A stretch of DNA of 64,000 bases, from NCBI GenBank assembly GCA_033032865.1, contig JAWHQI010001219.1:1-64000 (forward strand), read 5' to 3'. The translations under genes were made by a program, and so were the position numbers. The notes beneath the pieces were generated by a model. That model worked only from the letters and a program-made list of their open reading frames with translations, did no database searches and had not been told where the DNA came from. Numbering within the stretch: the stretch's first letter is position 1; each line of letters starts with the position of its first letter. This document shows, in pieces, positions 41,882 to 54,185 of the stretch. This DNA comes from Dactylorhiza incarnata. Its lineage: Eukaryota > Streptophyta > Magnoliopsida > Asparagales > Orchidaceae.

Positions 41882-44800
41882 CGAGTGACAGGCACGGGCC
41901 TCCGGCCTGATCTAAGGCGACATTTGTCGTGGGGACGACATTTATCGTGGGGGCAACATTATCGTGGGGGCGACATTTGTCATGGGGGGCGGCATTTGTC
42001 GTGGGGGCGATAAATGTCGTGGGGGCGACATTTGTCGTGGGCGGCGACATTGGTCGTGGGGGCAACAATGGTCGTGGGCGGCGACATTTGGTAGAGGCGG
42101 CGACATTCGGCGGGGGCGGGAACATTTGGCGGGCGAGAACATTTGGCGGATGACACTTGGTTCATAACCACGACTGCGACATGGTTTTCCCACTATCCTA
42201 TCTACGATCGTGACGGGTTCCGCCGGTAACCATAACTGGTTCATAACAGGTCTTCACCCCTATTCATAAGATCAAATCCCATCTTAACCTAAATTCATAT
42301 GGAGTGTCTGAAGTACTAATCTAAAGAAAAAGTCAATGAAAGATGTAATCAAAATTATGCAACCAAAATAAAATTATAGTGTAATATTTTTTTATTAAAA
42401 CCCAATTAGATCACATTAAGATGGTTCAAATAATTGTTAATTGCTATAAGAAAACATCAAATTATTTAGAAACCAATAAGAAAATGAATAAACAAATTAA
42501 AAATCAATAATGCTAATAAACGACATAAAATCTGAAAAATATAACCTCTTTTTAATTTGTAGTGAATACTCTCTCCCCCTTTCTTATCATTTTTTTGTTC
42601 CCCGACTCTCCATTTTCATTTCCCCTGCAAATTATAATTGGAGTCATATTAGAATACAACACAATGAGCAAGATCAATCAGGAATCATCGTTGAGACAAA
42701 AAATTGAAGTTTCTGTGTTAAGGGGCCAAAACTCGCCTAAGTCATGATAGGAAGTCTTTCATAAAGATAAAAGAATTATGTAACATAAAAGACATATCAT
42801 AAGCTAACAATATTAAATGAATGAACGATATGAAAAAACAAAAGGCAATAGTTGTAGTTCAACATAAGCTCTACCTTTTGTGAACTTGCTCCGCTCGTTT
42901 ATGTGTTAAATGTAATTGTTCCGACGATATAATTTTCAATTTCTTAATGCTTGATGATTCGCCGTTATCGGAATGTCCGTCCATGAATGTAAGCATATAA
43001 ACATCAATACGAACATGAATGAGATAAAAGAAGTCCATTCTTCATTACCCTGTATGCATATATAATCCAATTTATTTTCGAAGAAAGGGGAAAATAACTT
43101 TTCTCCAAACTTATGAAGACAAATTCATGCCAGATAAATAAAATTAGTACAATTTAGTGCAAAAACATGTAAATTTGAATCCCCAATATAAATACTCAAT
43201 AGCTAGTTTTTAGCCTTCAATTCTCTAAAATCTGTTGAAGGGAATGTAAACTATTTCCGAACAGAAAAACTAAGGAAAGAAACCTTTAAAAGGAGAGAGG
43301 AAAAGGAAGCAATACCCGACAAAGAAGAGAGCAATTAGAATCTCAATACATCAACATCAAGTGGCAGCATACATGGAAGCTTTCGTAGTGACGCGATATG
43401 TAGGATGTAAGATAGAAATGTAAAGAAGCTCGTAGCAATCAGTGATTCTGAAATAGGAAAATATTACTTTAATCTGCATTCATAGAATCATACTGCACAA
43501 AAGTAATGAATGAACCGAAATATCACTTACCTGCTCAGCATTCATAGAATCTCATAGTGCAGAAGTAAAGAAGAAGGAAGTCCTGCAAACATAAAAGATC
43601 AACGGCCGATTCATCCCGCAAATGCTTAGTGTGATTGGATCCGCACCACTGGCACACCCAAGGTGGCATTGCATGGCACATGCTAAATCATGTGCTTAAT
43701 GCATCAAGTGCTACAGAAATGAATTGAGACAAATTGCTCTTCGCGGAAAAAAAATAGTTGAATAGAGAAATAAACTAATAAAAAATAGAAACAAATATTA
43801 AAGCTGAACGTTGCTAGCAGAGGAGTTGAGGGAAGAAATGGTTTTAAGGTTGTGGTTGATTTTTTGCATCTCCTTCAGCCCTCTCTCCGGAGGCGGGAAG
43901 AAGCAAAGTATTCGTCCCTTCAAACGCTCCTCGGTGAACCACGCATTCAAAAAAAAATAACTTTGAACACCTATTTGATTCCTCAAGAACATGTATACGC
44001 CATGGAATGATGTGCACGTTCTGAGAAGAAATATTATGGCAATGGAAAAATCAAATGATGACTCAAAAATACATGCAATATCGTCGTTTGCCACAAAGCC
44101 TCACCCGGCTTCACCTCAAGATGGAAATTAAATGCATAATCCTTTTAGATAATCCATATTTACCTCCAGCTAACTAATTCATATTTATTAAAACCAGGTG
44201 TAAGTAAATAATAATAATTTTATATTTACAATAATCAGTTCTTGACATGTCAAGTAAAATACTTAAAAACAGAAAAATATCTTTCTGGAAGAACTTGGAA
44301 ACTCAAATTGAAGTTCTGAAAAAGGCACTTTAAATATAACTGATGCATGAATAATTAGATTCTATATAATATATGAATTAAATTAGAGTTCTTCAATTTT
44401 TTTATATTAGAAACTGTTTTAGGGATATCTTTGCGGAAACTCAATCACTGGTGCGATGGTGGACAACAACTCAGGAGCCCCTTATGGGGCATTATTTCAG
44501 ATGAACTATTTGAGGTATTTTTTCTGCATCTACACATGCTTGCACGTTCATACATAATCACATATTACTTTTCTACAAACAGCCGAGAAGAAATTTTGAA
44601 ATAAATAGCATTTGCATCCCCTCCAATTCCGTCAAAACATACATGGACTGGATGTGACATATATCAAGTTTTTGTTATGAAGTCCTTGCTTGTTTGCCAA
44701 GCTCCAATCATGAAAATTTTGAATGAGAAGTTATTATATGATATCAGAAGCGATCTAATGGCCAAGCCTCAACATCTAATGAAATTTTTTTATAATTACT

Positions 44801-46148
44801 TTTACTGTAAAGGACTTAAAAATAGAGATATTGTTTGTTGATGGTTGGGTAAGAATAACCTCTATATCATTGAAGCTCCACATCCATTATAATACGAAGA
44901 ACAAAATCAAAGAGGAATAGGAGGATGCTTTCATACTATTTTAAATGCAGTTGCGGCTCGGAGACAGACTCAACCAATTACTCTGCACACTTCATGGTTG
45001 CATCAGTAAATCCTCACCTGCCAAAATGAGAAATGACTTCAGGAAGGAAATATAAGCAAAAACACGGAAGTTGAGAAGATTCGGAAGGAAGTTTTTTTAT
45101 TTATGCTAAAGGAAACTCCTCAAATAGTTTATGCACTGCTGCCACAGATCTGATGTAGGGGGAGAAGAAGGGATATCAAAGAGCAAAATTAAGTTAAATC
45201 AATGAATAAACCTGAGATTGAGGGTTTGAACACCAACGTATTCGTAAACAGAGAGATAAAGAGAGAGAGAGAGATATAGAGGGAGGAGAGAATGGAGATG
45301 AACATACCGTGAGTGGAGGCGGAGTGGAGATGTTGATCCCACTGGTGTGTGATGGTGAGAAGAACCTGCAAAGAGAGTGAAATCTGTGAAGGAGGCAGAA
45401 GAAATAGAAGGGTGTGAAAGTTAGATTTCTTACAGGAGGGGGCGGTGGGTGATGGAGGTGGCTGAGATGTCCATGCCCTAAATCCATGAATGAGCGATTG
45501 TGGGAGTCCATGGCAGAGGAGGTTGGAATGGTTAGTCGATGGTGTCGTTGCCCTATTTGGCGAGCGACGTGATGTCGCATGAGACCTGCAACTTGCTCGT
45601 CGAAGCAGAAGGAATCAGGGCAGGGCAGCGAGCAAATACGTAGTGATGTCGCCCGAGATCTGCAGCCTGCTTGTGGAGTCGTCGTCCTTGATGCCTCGTC
45701 TTCTCGAAGCGGAAGCAAAAGAGGAAGGATTCAGGGCATGACAGCGAGCAAATACTCAAAAAATTATTGATCTCATGCATATCTGGAAGTGGAGATCTAA
45801 CTAAAGAAGAGGAAGTCCGAGGGGGTGTCGTCGGTGTCGCAGAAGGCATATCTGGTTCGACGAAGCTGGCTGTGTGCGAGGTCGGGAAGAAGAACTGTAT
45901 TGCCGGGTGCCTCTACCTTCAGTCGAGATAGGGTATCGGGGAGACAACAGGAGCGAGGGTTAGGGATCGGGATGGAGAATGCCGCGTGAGTGCGCTGGTT
46001 GCGGGTTTTAAAGCAGTTAGGTTTTTTGCGAGTTTAATCGGACGGATGGTGTATTTCGAAGCCACATATCTAATGGTCCAAATTTTTTAGTCATTTTTTA
46101 TCTCATGCTATTCGCAGACCACCATATTTCTTTTTAGAATAGTATAGA
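41882..46148 (-). mobile_element. Hel-L, Helitron-like insertion
   Basis: On the minus strand it begins TCTATACTATTC at 46148 and ends with hairpins (GGCC-GGA-GGCC within CAGGC...GCCTG) about 12 bases before CACTCG at 41882. It sits between A and T in a TA microsatellite and has no target duplication, as Helitrons do. The terminal CTCG departs from the usual CTRR. No Rep/helicase ORF is seen, so it would be non-autonomous. Interior sequence is heterogeneous and may include captured fragments (for example the 98-residue frame 43798-44094 and frames at 45553-45849), none recognised. Confidence 0.5.
41905..42145 (+). repeat. Minisatellite of CGACATTTGTCG hairpins
   Basis: About 12 degenerate units of 18-20 bases (G-rich linker plus CGACATTTGTCG or a variant). 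The core is a perfect dyad in several units. Located just inside the Hel-L 3' end. Confidence 0.85.
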
Positions 46149-46200
46149 TACATACATATACATATATATGTGTGTGTATATATATGTATATATATGTATA
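46149..46200. repeat. TA/TG microsatellite between two Helitron-like 5' ends
   Basis: 52 bases of TATA/TGTG. The SIRE-Y LTR has a shorter TA run at the equivalent place (63656-63671), so this is probably LTR target DNA. Confidence 0.7.
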
Positions 46201-49200
46201 TCTATACTATATTCAAAAGAAGTATGGTGGTCTGCGAATAGCGTGAGATCAAAAATCCATCAAAAAATATTGACCGTCGAATATATGGCTTCAAAATATG
46301 GGAACCGTCCGATCAATGGAGCTGGAGTGCAAATAGCCAATATTTGGATTTCCCAATATCACCTCCCACCGGAAATCCTTGATACCAGCCCGCCAACATT
46401 TACTTCCTCCGCGACTTCCTCTCCACGCCGCTGCGCACCGCTCTGCCCCTCTCGCGACTTCAACACCTACACGTCGGAACACCTCCTCTCCGGTCTAAAG
46501 CACGCCTCCTCCAACCTCCGCTCAACCTTTCGGCATCCCCGACTACCTCCCTCCAGCCACCGTTCCTCGCAAACCCTGTTCTATTCGTGTAATCAGTCCT
46601 TCCTATTTTAACACGGGGTTCAAAAGCCAGCCATAACCTCTTCTCTTGGTATTTTTTTCCTTTTTTGCTTCTGCAGCTAAAGGAAGGAAGAGGGAAGTCT
46701 TCAAGAATATGAGGTAATTTGTTCATTTTACGGTAAGAACCCTAAATCCTCCTTAAAACTCTATATTTTCCAAATCCTTTCATTCATTTTTTTAGTTTTC
46801 TTCATCTTATGAGCTTTTCAGCGCATAAATTGGTCCTCTTAGGTAGCATGTGATTGATTCTGGGGTGCTGCATTCCACACTTGCATAAATATGTCTGCAT
46901 TCCAGGAGGCATTTTAGCACGGTAATATTTTTCTCTTGTTGTCTCTCTCTCTCCCTCCCTCTCTCTCTCAACCTCTCTTTGTTCTCACACCTGGTGCAAC
47001 CGCAAGATCCATTTCTAACAATCGCAGCAAGATGAAAAATATTAAGTCCCTGTAGGTTGAAATATTCAGTCCCAAACTTTGATTACAACCATAGATTTGT
47101 GAAATTATGCATTTAAAATGCATTTATATTGATAGTGCACAACATGTGTTTGTTAAAATGCTGCTTAAGGAAATCATGCATTTATATTGACCGATGAAAT
47201 TATGCATAATTTATCCCCTGTTGCGTTGGCTTTGAATTTTGGTGGTTCTACTGTCCAAGCAACAAAAATATTAGCTCTTTGGCTTAGTTGTTTCAAGCTT
47301 CTATCTTTTTGCCTATTTAATTCAATGTCTCGGATGTTAAATGAAAAAAAATTATATAGACTATACGTTATTTCATCGGTCAGCTAGGCGGGTATTAATT
47401 TATCAATTAGTGCTATTTTTGACAAAGAGTGGACGAATTATCACACGTTTAGCTTTACCACCAAATCGTGGAGTGATTTTATTGCAAATCTTTTTTTCTT
47501 CGGAATGAACTTCTTTGATCTCATCTTTCATTTCTTGATAATGCAATGCAGGTTAAGGAGGTGAGGACTCATAAACAATATAACTTCCAAGTGTTTAATG
47601 ACATATTTTAGGTTCGTGTCTCTTTTGATTTTTTTGGAAACATCTGAGTTTGGTTAAATAACATAATCCTTAATTCATACAATTTATTGATTACTTGCAA
47701 CATTAATTTTTAATAAGCGACTCGACTTTTCTCCAATTTTATTTGCTTCGATTTTTATAATCATTTTTGGTGGTAAGTGATATGTTTGATTTGCTTCTTT
47801 AGCTGATCTTCCCCATCCCCTATACTCGAAGTTCACGAACTCAACCTCTGACCTCGATCGACTTGCTCCCATCCGATCACTCCAACAACCGAACGTTAAT
47901 CTCCAGGCATTTCCGTCCTCTCTAGACGCACAATAATCATCTTCATTTCAATAACCTATTTCTTAAATAGGTGGAAATCATAGTTTCTTATTTCATTCTG
48001 ATTTCTTTGGGTATGCAGATTTTATTTCGTACTGATTTTCATGGGTATGCTGATTTTATTTTGTTCTGATTTTCTTGGGTATGCTAATTTTGTTCTGATT
48101 TTCTTGGGCATGCTTTCACATTTTGGTCATGGATGTCTGAAAAACCAATTTATTGGGAGATTTCTGCTCCAAAGTTGTCCAAAAACCCTTCAGTCATGTT
48201 TGAATCCAATTTCAGGTTTGATTTTTTTTTCACATTTGAATTAGCAAACTAAATGGATATATACAATATTTTGAAATAGTTATTTTGCCCAGGTTCCACT
48301 TATGAAGTCCGGTTGATTGTGCATGTCAAGCGATCTGACAAGGTTCAATTCATTTCATCCTTATTAGTATTCTCCTTCCATTTCTCAGTTCTCCATTTCT
48401 CAATTGAGACAATTAAATAGCTTCTGATCAGATTAATTAACACTTTAGGCTAGAATTTATCATTCATTTTATATTTTTTAACCAAACTTGGATCTCCACT
48501 TTTTTTATAGAACTGAGGGGAAGTTATGGTGTCAATTATGTTTTGTCCAGGTTCCACTTATGATTGTCCAAGTTCCACTTATGATTGTCCAAGTTCCAAT
48601 TTAGTGAACCAGATGAAGCAATTGTTGAATGCTTGCAATTAAGCAGAAACATTAGTGCATGCACATATTCAGTAACTTTAATAACTTTCTTGCTTGCACA
48701 TATTATTTAACTCATTCTTATATCTATGTCTACAACTAAGAAAACTGCAACCAACCCGTAACGATTTGCTGCAGCAATCCGCAGCCAACCCGTAGCGGTT
48801 AGCTGCAGGAAACCACAGAAAAGTCTCAGCGCTTTGCTACAGAAAACTATAGCAAACCCACAATGGAATGCTGCTCGAACCATTTTATCTGAACCATGCC
48901 TACATGATGGGATCAAGAAGGATGACATCTGAACCATTTTATCTGCTTGCTATTATGTCCTTGCAATCAAGATTTTCATTCAACTATAATAGGTTTGGAT
49001 GCAGAATGATGTGATTTTATACGGGCGCAACATAGCAAATTTACTTTTTTAGCGTGTATCCAAATTAGTCTCATACTCTAGAGGTGCGATCTGACAAGGT
49101 ACTTTTTAAGCAGGTTGGTTGATTGGCATTTTACGTCACGATACAGACGCATCTTGGATGATATTAGTGGTGCTCGCCTTAAATTTGTATGCAATTACAG

Positions 49201-49250
49201 GTACTTTAACTCCCTATTACTTTTTCATAGATCTAACGGGAAATTAGAGT
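46201..49250 (+). mobile_element. Hel-R, second Helitron-like element or captured gene segment
   Basis: It starts TCTATACTATATTC, with about 100 bases similar to the minus-strand start of Hel-L (shared GGTGGTCTGCGAATAGC). No clear 3' terminus was found; the end given is where SIRE-Y sequence resumes. Exon-like segments with splice signals occur near 48290-48345, 48545-48600 and 49080-49190. A CT microsatellite is at 46940-46980. No protein was recognised. Confidence 0.4.
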
Positions 49251-49265
49251 TCTAGAGTTTAGGGT

Positions 49266-49430
49266 TCACATCTTTTCTTTCCCATTCCAGGGTGAATCAT
49301 GCCATTTGTCTAGTCCTTCTGACTTTTTAGGCTTCTTATAGGGAATGTAGGTATCTTCTGAACACCCTACACCCCTTTTGTGCTTTTGTCCTTTATCTAG
49401 GATAAGCTCTTCTTGAGGATTTTTCATTTG
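49266..49430 (-). pseudogene. SIRE-Y extra ORF, C-terminal part
   Basis: The minus-strand frame, joined directly to 56744 when NA3 and one ATATG are removed, stays open to a stop at 49266. It is lysine-rich (KKPKKSEGLDKWHD, WNGKEKM at the end). No family recognised. Confidence 0.65.
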
Positions 49431-49435
49431 ATATG

Positions 49436-50995
49436 TGATGAGTCCCAATTATATACACATATATGGACTCATCTGGGCCGATTTTCTAGTCTATGCACTA
49501 CACTTTAGGCATGTTTTCGCTCATATTTGTTATTCCATGCTATGTGCACTTCTAGGCCCGTTTTGGTGTTATTTCTTGTTTATCTTCATTATTAGTTTTC
49601 ATGCATGGCTAAGTGTCACTTTCAGTGGTTTGATTAGTGTTGTATGCTGGAGCAGGAGTCGTGCAGGTGTTGCCGGTACAAATCTATACAGGAACACTGC
49701 GCACAATCACTGGTTTTATTGCGCACGACCACTGGTCGTGCGCCATTGATCGTGTGCACTTACCCCCTGAATTCTGAGTTCTGTCTTCCTTATCGCACGA
49801 CCACTTACGATAGCGCGCACGACCACTGGTCGTGCGCCACTGGTCGTGCGAACATTATATTTTATAATTTTCTTGCCTTGCAGGCTCCGTCCAGACAGGC
49901 ACACGATCACAGGATGCTAGTGCGCACGACCACTGGTCGTGCGCCAATGACCGTGCGCACTGTTTATTCCAGCGCCTATAAATTGACCTGCTCACGAATT
50001 AGGTCGGGATAGACGCATTCCTTCCGCCCAGCTCCGCCGTTTTCGCCCCTTCCGCAGGTTCTCCGCCCCCCTAGGCCTCCTCCATCATCCTTGAGCTCCA
50101 AGGAGAGGTTTCTAGCCCAAAGATCGCCAACATCGAGCAAGGAGATCGCGTATCGGAGGAGATTGGATCGTGACACGAAGAAGACGAGCCATTGGGAGGA
50201 AGTGACAGCCCTCCTCTACCTCGGACGCAGTTGAAGACCGAGCTTGGACGCAGATTGACAACCCAGCGATTCCAACCGTGAATCATCGGCAAGGCTTCGG
50301 ATGTGGTCGACTCCTTTACTCTCTTTTTCCTTCCTTATGTTGTTGATTGTATAAACTAGTTTCCTCTATATATTGATGATGTGTGCTATGAACAATATTG
50401 CTTAATGTTTATTTCATTTATTTGGAATCATTTAGTTCATATGTGCTTATTGAGGTGCGCCACCTTCTAATTTCCATTCCACCATTGTGTTCGGTGCCGC
50501 ACTAGCAATTGCTAGTGGCGTGCTTGTTGACGAGGTGCTTGCGACCCTCACTCCGTTAGCCTACTCATCCATCCGCCTACCGAAGCGTGGCATCGCGGCC
50601 CGTACTCCATCCCTCCTAACGAAGCAGCGCGCTCAAGGCCTGCATAGTTCGATTCCGCTAGCCTACCCGCCCATCCGCCCAACGAAGTAGTGCGTTCAAG
50701 GCCTACGTAGTTTTCCATTCCGCCAAGCGAAGCATTGCATAGCGGCATTGCATAGGAGTAGTCGATAGCTTTTATTTTACTTTGCAAAACCAATCCACCC
50801 ACCTTCGTGAACATCGACCTAAGGACTTCAATCTCAAGTCCTTCCTCGATAATAAACTCCACCTTACTGTGTTCCATTGAGATTCGATACTCGGGGATTA
50901 CTCCTCGTTTTATATTACTTGAACGATCGGTACACTACCATTTTGTGTCGCAGTCGAGCTACCGCCTATAGCGGTGTGTGAGATTCGCACCATCA
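49436..50995 (+). mobile_element. NA3 5' LTR (A-type)
   Basis: Three 23-base perfect dyads (arms GCGCACGACCA and complement) lie at 49721-49743, 49815-49837 and 49922-49944, followed by TATA box TATAAATT at 49977-49984. Half-sites lie between them. Only chance ORFs elsewhere. Confidence 0.95.
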
Positions 50996-51001
50996 AGTTT
51001 T

Positions 51002-51018
51002 TGGCGCCGTTGCCGGGA
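51002..51018 (+). promoter_or_regulatory. Primer-binding site of NA3
   Basis: TGGCGCCGTTGCCGGGA lies six bases after the LTR end CATCA; tRNA-Asp class as in NA1 and LARD1. Confidence 0.85.
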
Positions 51019-51208
51019 ATCACAGTCGTGTGAGTTTTCTGGAGAGGGAGAACCTGAGAGAGAAGCCCTTCCATTTGTAAATTGCATTTCTTTGTTTTAT
51101 TTCTTTTTATTCCATTTTCCTGTTTTAATTAGGTTGCTTTAGTAATTTTTGTTAGGTGTAGTATTTTGCACAATAGCATTTTTTTTTTAATCGTATTATC
51201 TTCACACT

Positions 51209-52447
51209 ATGTGGGCACATCTTAATTTCCGTTGCCGTTGGTGTGGAGCTACCTCCCACTCTAGTGATGAATGCCCTACGGAGAATAGTAGGCATAATTC
51301 TTATAGCCCAGCATATGGAGCACCGACTTCGTCTGATACTCCATATGGTGCGCGTAAGTCTTATGGCTACTCTGCTGAGCCTTTACCGTCTTAATTCTTT
51401 TCGGCTTCAGCACCCGCTGTGCCAAAGAAGCCCGCTAGGCAGTGCCGGTTTTGTCGGAGCACTGATCATGTCTTGAAGGACTGTGCCGAGTATCTTCGCC
51501 AATTGGATGAGGATGACGAGCCGGATATCCGGATCGTCCCAACTCCTAACTCTGGCGGTACACCTTCAACATCCGGTTATGTGTCTTTGTAACCTTCACA
51601 TCTTGAAGAGAATGTCATGGAAACGGTCACCGGATGTGTGGCTGATCTATGCACCGACATTGCTGAGCCTATTCTCCCAGTGCATCCACCACCCCTAGTG
51701 GATTCGATTCTTTGTGAGGAATTGGTGCTCGACTTTTATCCGAGCACTATTCTTTCCCCTGTTGTGCATACTACATTCGTCTCTGATGACATTGTCGATG
51801 ATGTGTCACAAGAGGAGGCGGTTGATCTTAGTATTGTGCTTACTCCTATGGAGGAGGACAACCTTCTAGGTGAAGAGGAATTTTCCTCAGCACCTGTGGA
51901 GGAAGTCCAAATCTTAGGCATGGCCACTGTTGATCCCGCCGAACCTTGTAGCATTGAGGACAATGCAAACATTATTTTACTTCCCCAACCTGATGGGAGT
52001 GAGACCAGGACCACTCCCCCGATTTTTGATTATTTATGTTCTTCGTCTTGTTTATTTCTCGATCCCCCCTCTTCATCCGAGCCTGTGCAGGTTGAGTCTT
52101 CACAGGTACCCCAGGAGGATTTGGTGCATATTGCCCAAGTCAATGATGAGAGCATCCTCTTATGTGAGGAGGTTGATTCCCCCTCTGTAGAGGAAGCTCC
52201 ACTCATTGCCTTTTCCTCCCGCCACCTCCCTGTTGACGACACCTTGCTAGGCAAGGATGTTTTTGGTGAGATGAGTGAGGACCAGGCCTCCTCCTCTTCT
52301 TACTTTCTTTTCCCTCTACCTGTGAAGAGCAGGTATTTATATTCGGGTAGAGGTATGACTGTTCTTTCTCCGTATAGGTACCCGCTACCTACACGCATAT
52401 TAGAACAGTTACCTGTCCACTTTTCTTTTCAAAGGCCTATAAGCTAG
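51209..52447 (+). pseudogene. Zinc-knuckle acidic protein of NA3 with two stops
   Basis: 413 codons in one frame with no length-changing break relative to the NA2 protein beyond a few in-frame indels, but with TAA at 51392-51394 and a second TAA near 51590. Zinc knuckles CRWCGATSHSSDEC and CRFCRSTDHVLKDC are both intact, as are QLDEDDEPDIRIVPTPNS, the acidic tail, and the end YPLPTRILEQLPVHFSF. The strong match along the whole length shows the ORF is a real family trait. This copy could only be translated as pieces. Confidence 0.75.
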
Positions 52448-54172
52448 AACTGTATAAAATCTGAATAAGTCGTGCTGGGATGACAATAACCCCAGTAGTT
52501 ATCTTACCTTTTCCTGCATTTCTTATTTCTTCTTGTTTAGTTTAGTTAGTAGTATTCTTTTTTCAGTTTTCTATTTTCTTCTATTTCTGCGGAGCTGACC
52601 CCTGCAGGTATCTTTTCTAGAGGGCGGATGCTGCGACTCATTTTAGCTTACACGTCAATCTTCTGGTATGCTCATTTCTGAGCATTGGGTACTCTCTTCC
52701 CCTAGCTCTTTTCGGAATTTCATAGATATATATTGTGTGTATTGTCTAGTTTAAGTCTGGGAGATAGTAGTTTTGTTTACCCGCTCACGTGCACAATTGT
52801 ACTGCATACTGGAAGATTTCATTTAAAATGTTTTGTTTATTTTCATTGCACACCACAGCACCCACTTGAGCGCGTACTCATCTGTTTGCTTGCTCTGTTG
52901 TGAATTTAATTCTTCTGCTTATTTGGGAAAGTCTAGGTGATGGCTTAGGACTATGTAGCAGAGTAAAATGTTGACTCCAGTAGTGCTCCTAGCCGAGTGC
53001 TCGGTTGCATAGAAATTTGTGTAGATTAGATTTCTCTTTATACTTATGGTTTTATATTTTTCTCTATTAGTGTAAATGCTGTTTACTCTACTCAAATGGT
53101 GAATCCGGTGGAATCAAACGGTAGCGTAGGGATGTGTGTAAACGATCGCTAGACTCGTATTGCTTGAGTCGGGAGAAAGGAGAATCTTTCTCGGTGACTA
53201 GAACTTGCCCCAAGCGATTCTTGAAGCATTGGCATAGGATAGTTCTTGTGCGTGAGAATGGCGTAGGCCATTATTTTGGCCCGGTTGATCTTTTTATTTC
53301 ATGCCTATCATCTACCCTTGCTAGCCCCTTTCTACCTACCCCTTCCTCTTGATTCAGCTCCACTTTTTTCGCACCAAAAGCTTAAAAGCCTAACCTAGTC
53401 GCACACCCAAATCTGAGCTTTAAATTTTAGTTATGTTTATATTTTGGGGGGTATTGATGTGGTAATTTTTATAGTGGAAATTGTGGGTGTATTCATTGAT
53501 ATTTTTGCTGAAAAAAGAAAAGAAAGAAAAAGAAGAATGAAGAAGAGAAAGAAAAAAAAAAGGGGGATTGTTATGAAAAAGTTGAATTGAAAATTTTGAA
53601 ATTTTGGTATTGGGAGTGGGCGGTGCACACACCTATGTTGCAAAAGTCCAAGTCTGGGGGTGTGGTGCACTTGCATTCGATTTTGGTGCGCGGGTAGTTA
53701 TATTAAAGCTCATTTGGGTTGCATGTTATAAGCCCTCTTGTTTATCATTGTTTACCTCACCGTAACCCAAGCCTCAATTAAAACCTAAAAGTCTTACCGA
53801 CTCACGCTATGGACCAATCTAGTGTCGTGGAGAGAATGTGACCGGGTGAGCCTATGGTCACTGACACCGATGGATTTCGGTGGAGTTGTCCGGCACCCCA
53901 ATCTGGAGCAATGCTCATCTCAGTGCTTAGTTTACATTCTGCGTATGCATGACCGGACGATTCACCGTAGTTCACCATTTTGAGTAGTTGTAATATGCTT
54001 TTACACTTTTAGAAATATATAAACTGTTTATATAATTAGAAACCTTCTCTACTATTTTTCTTATGCACGCGAGCATGCGACTTCGCATGGTACTCTGTAT
54101 TGTAATTTTAAGCCATCTACTTTTCTTTCCTCGTTCGCGTAGAATTTGTTTGCTCGGGACGCGCAAACAGGT
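52448..54172 (+). other. Non-coding 3' half of the NA3 internal region
   Basis: Matches NA2 9871-11589 (reverse) and NA1 1600-3045 block by block, including the segments around 53100-53290 and 53780-53990 and the GGGACGCGCAAA block before the polypurine tract (54173-54185). An A/G-rich stretch lies at 53510-53570. No ORF supported. Confidence 0.75.
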
Positions 54173-54185
54173 AAGTCTGGGGGTG

